Source of the DNA: Pocillopora verrucosa
Taxonomy: Eukaryota > Cnidaria > Anthozoa > Scleractinia > Pocilloporidae
Direction: 5' to 3'
Assembly (NCBI RefSeq): GCF_036669915.1
Contig: NC_089324.1
Coordinates: forward strand, 6,429,244-6,493,243
Length of the DNA: 64,000 bases
Translations under genes and position numbers: made by a program
The notes under the pieces: model-generated
Told to the model about the DNA's origin: nothing
The model's input: the letters and a program-made list of their open reading frames with translations, nothing else
The model's database searches: none
In this document: positions 56,190 to 64,000 of the stretch, piece by piece
Numbering within the stretch: position 1 is the stretch's first letter
Layout of the letters: the number at the start of each line of letters is the position of its first letter

Positions 56190-59100
56190 TCAGTATCCAG
56201 CCGCCCAGCTACTCTTCCTTGGGTCCGATTTGCCAGTCAATGTCCCATCTTTGTTCCTTGCCACAGCCTGGACCACTGCGTAAAGGCTCTTGGCCTCTAC
56301 TTTATGCCCAAGCTTCTTTAATCCTTCTTGGATCGGCAGAGGCATGGGGTAATCTTCGTCGATACGAATATACATCGGTTGTAACTGATGGTGGAGCCTG
56401 GGATCGACAACGGCTTGAGGGAGGGTTCGGCCAAACCAGAGATAATTCATTGTAACCTATAGAGTAAATAAAAATAACAAACAATGAATTATCGGAAAGC
56501 AAGATCAAGGAATGTACCTGTAAACCTCTTATTATTATGAAGAACCAAGTTGCTGGTGTCCGTTTTTGATTCCTTCGCAACTCAACTCTGCAATTTTTCG
56601 AACCTAGACTCTCAATATATATATATATATATATACATACATATATATATTTCTGGTGCATGACAAGACGCTCTCGACAATGCGTATTCTAGCAGAATGC
56701 AAAATGCTCGTCACACAAGAACCTTGTGAATCTCGCCAACGGGCTCTTCATGGCTCGATCAACTGTGGAGTCGAAACTGAGGCAACTCGCGAACAACTTT
56801 ATTTTTTTACTCTTTTACCACTTTCGTGAATTATGATTGCCATCTGCCGTAAAAACTTTTAGTTTCGATATTTTTCTGTGTTTGCCTGATTAACTGAGCC
56901 GCAAAATTATTTCGAGATTTTCCGCTGTCTTACCAGGGAAACTGCAGTTGTTATTTTCGTTCCACCAGACGCACCAAGAACCAAACGTGCCACTCCGCTT
57001 TTATCCACAAATATAGAGGGTGTGGTGGAGGATTGAGGTCTTTTCCCTGGTACGATCATATTTGATTCTGATGGTAAAACACCGAACCAGTTTTCTTCCC
57101 CTGGAGTCGAAAAGTCGTCCATTTCGTTGTTGTAAATGATTCCAGTACGAGTCGATCGATATTTCGATCCATAGCTAAAAGAACAATGATGAAATTCAAT
57201 TTACTATGCTTAGAGATTCAAAGGCGCAAGTAAAGTGCTCTCGGAATTAGGTAAGTTAACATCTGTTTAAAAGTAAAAGTAACAGAAACAGAAAAAGACA
57301 AAAACAAAACAAACAAACAATCAAACAAAACAGCAAAAAAAAAAAAGAAAAAGAAAAAAAAAGCAGGGTATAGCGAGATGCACAAAGTTCGACGCATGGT
57401 ATTTTATATTTTCTGTCACACTTCACATTTCACATTCGGAATTTGGTAAGTTAACATCTGTTTAAAAGTAAAAGTAACAGAAACAGAAAAAGACAAAAAC
57501 AAAACAAACAAACAATCAAACAAAACAGCAAAAAAAAAAAAAAGAAAAAGAAAAAAAAAAGCAGGGTATAGCGAGATGCACAAAGTTCGACGCATGGTAT
57601 TTTATATTTTCTGTCACACTTCACATTTCACATTTCGAACTTCAAATTTTACACTTCAAATGTTCCTTGAGTATTCATGTTTCTGTTTTATGCGTGATAT
57701 GTGAACAGCTCGGTAGTAAACGAAAGTTGCCGAGTGAAATAACCCTTATTTACACCAAATGACCTACTACAGATTGATCGTTGTAGTTGCTGAAACAGCG
57801 TCGCCATTTTCTGCAATAACAGACAAGTGTGAAGTCCCCTGATCGTTGGATTTTTGATAGAAGTCACCGTAGTGTGTGTAATTTGTGAATGTGCGGTCGT
57901 CCCGGATCCTCTGACGTAGAGATTCTGCAAACGTCTCGTTTGTCATTTCCTTGATAACCTACAATGCAAGATATTGAAAAAATGTTTTCGATCTTTTTCT
58001 CTTATTTTTAGACTTTTATCTCCTAAGATCTGATTACATGTAGTGTTTTCCTTCATAGCGCTTTACTTGCCCATGTTTCAGGGGAAATTAATCCTGCATC
58101 AAGATAACGCGTTAGCAACTCAGTTTCATCACCTGTTCACGGGGTTATATTTTAACATTCTAAGGAGAGGTTACGTTATAATCACCTGTTAGAGCTCATA
58201 GGTTAACTAACACCATAGCAGATAACACAGTTTGAATTTTCACTTCTTTTGCGCAAGGGGATGAGCAGCTTTTTTACACGGTTTCCTCTTACTGAGAAGT
58301 TGTACTCCTGTATTTAGAAAGGCGCTGAGCGCACAGTATTTCCGGCCACACGACTCGAAGCTCAGAGACGTATATTAACAGAGGTCAAAACATGACAAGG
58401 CATTCTTTGGGTGACTTAAGTCTAATTATTCCTTTAGTATAGCTGTTCTCGTATCTAAGGGAGAGTGCTAGGAAGAAGATAACACAAGGGATCACTAACT
58501 GCGATAAGAAGAGCATAACTTCCGCAGGCATCTAGGCTGAAATTTTTAGACTCAACCTATCCGTTCATACGATATTTTAATCCATGACGACTTCGTGTAA
58601 CGGACCAATAGCAAGTTAAGAGACACGATTTTGATCGAAGTTATGGGATTACCTGTGTTACATTTGCAAAGTCCTGGTCTCCCAACAAAGCTCTGTACGC
58701 ATACGCAAACTTAAAAGCCTCTACAATCCTGTGGTAGGTCACGACCGAATTCTTTGTTCCATTCCGATCTGATGGCTTCATGTTGTATCCTTAAGGATAT
58801 AAGGTGGCAAAACTAAGTGAGTGGCTTGATTCATATAGAGGTATCAGTAGTTTCTATGGTGAGAAATCTACCTCGTGAACGGTTGAAGGTGTGGTCCAGA
58901 GAGACCAGAGTTATGTTGCAAATCATGTGAAACAAGAGTGTCTTGCACACATAAATTCCAGATCAATATCATTATCTGGGCAACTGCCCACCTACACCTC
59001 CCCTAACCCAATAACAGTCAATTAATAACAAGTTAGGGTGAATGTTGGGTTATGGGAGGGGTAGGTGGGCTGTTGCCCGGATACTGATATTGATCCTAAA

Positions 59101-61427
59101 TGGATTAAATTCCTTTATTTTTTAACTACCCCTGCCTCGGAAAGAATCTAGCAAACATGTGTTTTAACAAACAAGCAAGACAGGACCAAACAAACGAATG
59201 AAGAAGCACAAGTTATTAAGGACTCTCCTTCCCCGTTTATACATATTACATTCCAACATGCAATCTCAAATTTAACTTTATTGTCGAGGGATCTGTCTTT
59301 GAGTTGAAAAATTTATGGGAAAAAATTAATTTTAACTGTGTCTTTCCTCATACCACAAAGGAGAAGGGGGGTCAGTTGTTCCTTTAGAGCCCACCTCCCC
59401 ATCGGCAAGGCCCTCGTTGTGTTTTCCTACCTTTTAAAATATTCAGGATAAGACTCAGCACCGCACCACTTCCGGGGGGAGGGGTCGAGTACCAGTTGTA
59501 CTTCCCCAGAGTTCCTTGTATGGGTATCTTGAATTTTGCCTTGTATTTCTTTAAATCTTCCAAGGTAAAAATACCGCCGCCTTCCTTGACATCCTTTACA
59601 ATGTCCTCGGCCAGTTTTCCGTTGTAAAAATCATCAGGTTTGTCACGAATTTTCTCCAGTGTTTTCGCATACTTGGGCATGTACAGGGTCTCGCCTAGCT
59701 GCTTTAATTCGCCTTTCTTGTTAAAGAGAAGTTCCCTTTAAGTTAAAAGTAGCAGTTTTTAATGATATGGGGATTAAGAATAAAGGAGAAAAATATATTA
59801 TTTGTCATTCAATTGAAGTTTTATTGTCACCCTCCGTGCAGACATAGTTATCTTTGAAGCAAAGCGAGTACGATAAATAAATCTACCGTAGAGAGCAGAC
59901 CTATTACTTTGTGTTACCTGCAGGAAATATCATATCCCTTCTTTTTTTCTTATAATTATTTAAAACAGTCATAGCTTACGAAATCTGACTTAGAAAGAGT
60001 TGACACTCATTTACACTGCCAAGAAAAATTGTCAGGCGAAGACCTTTTTCGGGGAACTTGTTTGTGTGAATAGTACATGCACAAGCGCGCGTTGTGAAGA
60101 ATACTTTGAAGTGTAAAATGGAACTCATAAATTCAATCCTAAAGCCGATTATCTACACATTTTTACAAACCTCAAGCCGGGATCTTTTTTAAGAAGAGGC
60201 TTGACAGTTGGCCTTGCGGCCGCCTTGTAAGCAGCATAACCAAATGGAAATCCTTTTTTGGCCATGTCAATGGAAGGCTGCACCAGTTCCCTCCAGGGAA
60301 GTTTGCCATACTTTTTCCAGCCTTCGTAAAAACCTTTCACCTCGCCGGGCACCCCAGAGGCTGTGGGACCTAACCAGTTTGTATGGTGATTTAAAAAAAG
60401 TATATTTATAATAAAAATAACAAGATAAAAGTCAGACGTCAAATAAGATGAAGTGTCGTCGGGAAATAATTACATGTAATTAACCACTTTGAACTGATTC
60501 GATTTTATCTGGTTATTTTACACTCTCGCAACTACTTGACCTTCGAGATCAGAACGTAGTAGGCAGAGTCCGTGATAGGAAGTTAAGGTTGTTATACATG
60601 TGATATGAATTGATCGAACCCATGTACCTGAATATAGACCGACAAGCACATGAATACTGTATTGATTATGGTGAAATTAGAACTCCCAAGGACTGACTTC
60701 TGGAATTCCATTTCCAATTACACACTGTTTCCATGATGGAACTCTGTTTCCAGTGAAATTTTATTTCGTAGCTCGAAGAGAGGAAAATTACTCTCCAAAA
60801 TGAATTAAGATACGTTTCATTAGTGCCTTTTGTTGTAATAATAATTGGATAGAGAGTCTTAATGTTTTGGAGGATCCATCATTTGTCAAGTATATTTCGA
60901 CACGGGACTGATTATTTCCTTTTACGGTGACTTTCCGAGTGGATCATTCTGGTCACGAAAATTCGGTTTTAATCATGTAAAACTAAAACGCACCTAATTT
61001 GGAGCTCATCGTTTCATTAACATACATGTTTCTGTTGGCCTTCCCCGGGGCTTCTTCGCGAAAGTCTATGACCTCCACAAATTTATTGCTCTTGTCGTAC
61101 ACAACCAGGAAGCCGCCTCCCCCGATACCGGCCGAATGCATGTTGTAAACCCCAATACAGAACAAGGTAGCGATGGAAGCATCCATGGCTGACCCATTTT
61201 TCTTTAGAATGTCACGGCCTATCTCTGAGCATAGGCCAGCGTCTGACGCAACAACCGCGTGTTTATAGGGGCCATCCGCTCCTGGTGGACCAGTTGGTGG
61301 AGGAGGAATCCCCACGCTCTTGGTGGGGATTGGTTCCTCTTTGTAAGTCGTCCAGACAATCGGGAATATAATTATAAATAGCAGCAAGAATGCAACGGTT
61401 ATCGTAATGCAAATGATGCCGTTGAGT
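56190..61427 (-). CDS. GGT1: Gamma-glutamyltransferase, membrane-anchored (first exon not assigned)
   Basis: Seven minus-strand exons, 61427..60994, 60369..60171, 59735..59431, 58789..58653, 57958..57771, 57174..56934 and 56456..56190, give 589 residues plus stop in one frame. The first of these opens with a hydrophobic signal-anchor segment typical of GGT. It is followed by [38 protein letters not shown] and DFREEAP (glutamate-binding Arg). Later exons give [26 protein letters not shown], and DQGTSHLSV, whose Thr (codon 57833-57835) is the expected autocleavage residue and nucleophile. SSTTPSI and [11 protein letters not shown] complete the active-site set. Family knowledge: GGT splits extracellular glutathione and transfers the gamma-glutamyl group. 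All key residues look intact, so an active enzyme is likely. The first base of the 61427 exon completes a codon from an upstream exon. Which GGT paralogue it is cannot be judged. Confidence 0.93.
56617..56651. repeat. AT dinucleotide microsatellite
   Basis: About fifteen AT units with a short ACATAC interruption, in the last GGT intron. Confidence 0.9.
57242..57636. repeat. 195-base near-identical tandem duplication in a GGT intron
   Basis: The block starting CGGAATT..GTAAGTTAACATC, with AAAAGTAAAAGTAACAGAAA, an A-rich tract and AGCAGGGTATAGCGAGATGC, is repeated immediately at 57437. Copies differ by only a few bases, so duplication is recent. Confidence 0.92.
58961..59096. mobile_element. 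MITE family C, copy 2
   Basis: Same termini and length as the copy at 45281-45416 (GATCAATATCATTATCTGGG to ATACTGATATTGATCC). It lies in a GGT intron. Confidence 0.85.
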
Positions 61428-62264
61428 CTGCGGAAAAAAACGAATGAAATAATTACTTTAGTGTGATTTACACATTTGTTGTTTTATTATCGATCTATGA
61501 GGCTATGTCACCTTTGTTTGACTCTGCAGTGGTCTGTACCGGAAGTGTAACAATATCCTTAATAGGTACATGCTATCGGCACATGCCCTGGAAACAGGTT
61601 CAGACTATTGTAGGATGGGCTATCGTGTTCTTTACCGCATAAATCTCCGAACAACTTATCCAAGTGATAACCGAAAAATTACGCGTTTCATAACAAATTT
61701 TAAAAAATTTAAAAACTAAAATTTTAGCTACAAATCCAGCCCTGTGTCTATGTGGCTCGGTCGAAAAAATATTAATTGGTAATGTTTTGGGATCATCCTT
61801 TCTTGAAACAGGATTTACAGGTCGTGTTTTTGCTGCTTGAAGTTATTATATCTATTGTATGAATATAGCATCCAATTAACAAATCTTAGGAATTAGTTAC
61901 AATTGAACACTGCTTTTTGTCCGTTAGAGGATTTTAACATTTGTGAGGCTCTTGTACGGATATTACGAGTCTTTTGAATCTCTGGCTTGAATCAGTGTAT
62001 TTTCAACCCTCGATAGTAGATAATGCCGTAATGTTTATTAAGCTTGAATTGTTTCAGGAAGTATTTCTGTATACAGCTATCTGCAGAAGGTTGTCGGAAA
62101 AAGGACAAAGGTTACCTGTGTATTGGGTAATCAATGTTCTTTAATAGGTGGAACATATAAATATGGACAAAAGGACTAGTGAACAGGGAATGAATACCGA
62201 CATGTACGTGAATACAAGAAGGAAAAATAATAGAACATTAGGTTGTGAAATTTTTTTCCTTGGG

Positions 62265-62577
62265 TCACTTCGAATGAGCTCTTTTTGAAATTACATCATT
62301 TTGGTCGCTCATCTTTAGTTTTTCAGCAGGGTTAGAATTAAAATTCAGTCTTGCGAACAAAATGATGTCATCAAACCCGCTGTGTTGTCTGCAGTGATGT
62401 CTTCTACTATTTCCCTGAAATGTGGAAGTCAAGGAGTTGTTTTCCTCGCTCTTCTTTAGTTTTTCACCAAGGTCAGAATTAAAATTCAGTCTTGCGAACA
62501 AAATGATTTCATCAAACCCGCTGTGTTCTCTACAGTGATGTCTTCTCACATTTCCCTGAAATCTTCAGGTGAAGGAG
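62265..62577 (-). repeat. 141-base tandem duplication with in-frame ORF
   Basis: Copies start at 62306 and 62447 (CGCTCATCTTTAGTTTTTCA versus CGCTCTTCTTTAGTTTTTCA). The 141-base offset is a multiple of three. The minus strand reads a 94-residue ORF in which RRHHCR.HSGFD.IILFARL occurs twice. An acceptor-like TTTCAG precedes one unit. No family recognised; coding status uncertain. Confidence 0.7.
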
Positions 62578-62963
62578 CCGTGAACTAAAAACTACCCATA
62601 ATGCCTCTTAGGGTTGTTGCGTTTTTTTTTTTTGTTTGTTTGTTTTGTCGACAACCTTTATGCAAACAGCTGTTTCCTCTTCGTGTTCTGAAACAAAGCG
62701 TCAGTCCAGTCCCAAAGGTAATCTGTTGTTAAGATTGTTTTTTAGGCCATTGTTTTCTTCTATGAAAGAATTCTATGCATAATGTTGGATTATATGAAAA
62801 TCTTGCCCTCTGGCATTCAAGTAGAACACATATCGATAAAATCACGAACAAGCGAATACCGTCGTCTTGATCACTACATGGATTAGTTAAAAGTACGTTC
62901 CAAATGCTTAACCCAGTGAGCAGTAAGATTTTAAGTAAAAAGTAAATATTGCTAATTAGTTAT

Positions 62964-63203
62964 TTACATGCCGACTAAAAAAAAGCATGCTGACTTGCAC
63001 TCATTGTTTGTCTCAAACGTTGTTAAGAAGCAGTGAATGTTACGAACCAGCTGAAGTGACCTAACCAGTGACAAAACGAGACCATCTCTATTCAGGCGTC
63101 GCTTAAAAATGACAGAAAGTTTCGGTGAATCATCTTCATCGTTAAACTCTATGCTTTGATGTTGCATAATCACTTGCTGTAACAAATAAAGCGACCAACG
63201 CAT
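62964..63203 (-). other. Possible 5' (cytosolic) exon of the GGT gene
   Basis: A 79-codon minus-strand ORF starting MRWSLYLLQQ contains an acidic-then-basic stretch (EFNDEDDSPKL..FKRRLN) like a short cytosolic tail before a signal anchor. A weak donor (AG|GTCACT, near 63057) would splice in the required phase 2 to the 61427 exon. Evidence is only phase and composition. Confidence 0.2.
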
Positions 63204-63335
63204 TGCAATGCATCGAGCACGTCGACCTCTGCCCTTTTATCCACACATTTAGAAATCTCTCGAATTAGCTATCAACAGCAAGCTTTATGGACATCTTCCT
63301 CGAACAAACTATTGACTCTGTGACTCAGTGACTCA

Positions 63336-64000
63336 GTGAAATTATTAAACCTGGCTGTACTTCGGCTCTAACCGAAGCCGACGATCTTGTTTTGAAATAG
63401 CGGAAGGGACCACCGTGCAATACAAAAGGATTTCCTTCTCACCCAGATGTCATTTTCGCTAAGCTTTACCAATAGATACGTGTTATACATAGTCAGCGGG
63501 TTCATTTTTCCATCCTCCTTTAGTATCTTATTGCACAGATTTCAAGATAGCGACTCTAAAACTCTGGTTCACGCGTTGGGCGAATATAGTTCTCATTTCT
63601 TCTGCGTGGTGTGGTTTTGAATGCTCAGTTTCTTAAGGAGGAACTTATCAACTTTTGTCTCAATCGGCGCCTTTTTGCGACTAAATGGACTGAATAGTGA
63701 AATTATTAAACCTGACTGTACTTCGGCTCGAAACAAAGCCGGCGATCTTGTTTGGAAATAGCGGGCGGGACTACCGTGCAATACAAACGGTTTGTCTTCT
63801 CACCCAGCTGTTATTTTTGCTAAGCTGTAAGCTGTAGTAACAGATTCCATCGTCCTTTCCTATCTACTCTGACAGCTTTCAAAATAGCGACTCTAAAAAT
63901 CTGGTTCTCATGTTGAGCGATGATAGTTCTCATTTCCTCCACCTGGCGTGATTTTGAAAGCTCAGTTACGCAAGGAGGAACTTTTCAACCTTTGTATTGG
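63336..64000. repeat. 361-base tandem duplication (second copy cut by window end)
   Basis: GTGAAATTATTAAACCTGGC at 63336 matches GTGAAATTATTAAACCTGAC at 63697. Similarity continues through CTTGTTT.GAAATAGCGG, TACCGTGCAATACAAA-type and AAGGAGGAACTT blocks, with perhaps 15 percent divergence. Confidence 0.85.

Larger units (their letters stand above)
61428..64000. other. Region upstream of the last assigned GGT exon
   Basis: No confirmed coding exon. It contains two tandem duplications (62306-62577 and 63336-64000) and a minus-strand ORF at 62964-63203 that could hold a GGT 5' exon. The true first exon of GGT may also lie past base 64000. Confidence 0.5.

Noticed and set aside
1..64000. CRISPR arrays, bacterial operons, riboswitches, prophage or rRNA genes
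   Set aside because: Intron-rich eukaryotic DNA; no regularly spaced direct repeats of CRISPR type, no rRNA and no viral structural or replication genes were seen.

Overview
The window is metazoan nuclear DNA: AT-rich, with many short exons bounded by GT..AG splice sites, tRNA-derived SINE-like copies and many short inverted-repeat (MITE-like) elements. The gene set (NUSAP1, PP2D1, SLC35G, VPS8, gamma-glutamyltransferase and a collagen/Ig/sushi mosaic protein) together with the dispersed repeats suggests a cnidarian, most likely an anthozoan such as a stony coral. The species assignment is inference.

Layout: (1) 1-1614 (+), the last three exons of a NUSAP1-type microtubule-binding protein. 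(2) 3942-5705 (-), an intronless PP2C-like gene resembling PP2D1. (3) 7540-8772 and 10933-12147 (-), two intronless, tandemly duplicated SLC35G/EamA transporters. (4) 13238-21454 (+), a complete nine-exon gene for a 661-residue mosaic protein: signal anchor, furin-like site, collagen stretch, three Ig domains, two sushi domains and a Cys-rich C-terminal module. (5) 23008-24572 (-), a three-exon gene for a 135-residue secreted protein: signal peptide, short coiled coil, and the same C-terminal module (51 of 73 positions identical by hand count). (6) 26432-55357 (+), 49 in-frame exons of VPS8, a subunit of the endosomal CORVET tethering complex; the reading stops inside the C-terminal RING. (7) 56190-61427 (-), seven exons of a gamma-glutamyltransferase, lacking only its first exon. 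(8) 61428-64000, mostly duplicated non-coding DNA.

I derived exon boundaries by hand from splice signals and reading-frame continuity, and phases agree across every junction given. The most distinctive locus is 13-25 kb, where two convergent genes share a cysteine-rich module on very different scaffolds. Both look extracellular, and adhesion or innate recognition is a plausible but unproven role. Other points worth attention are a 78-bp tandem duplication that copies a VPS8 splice donor in frame, the missing second half of the VPS8 RING, altered metal-binding motifs in the PP2D1-like protein, and a nested transposon with a visible target-site duplication.
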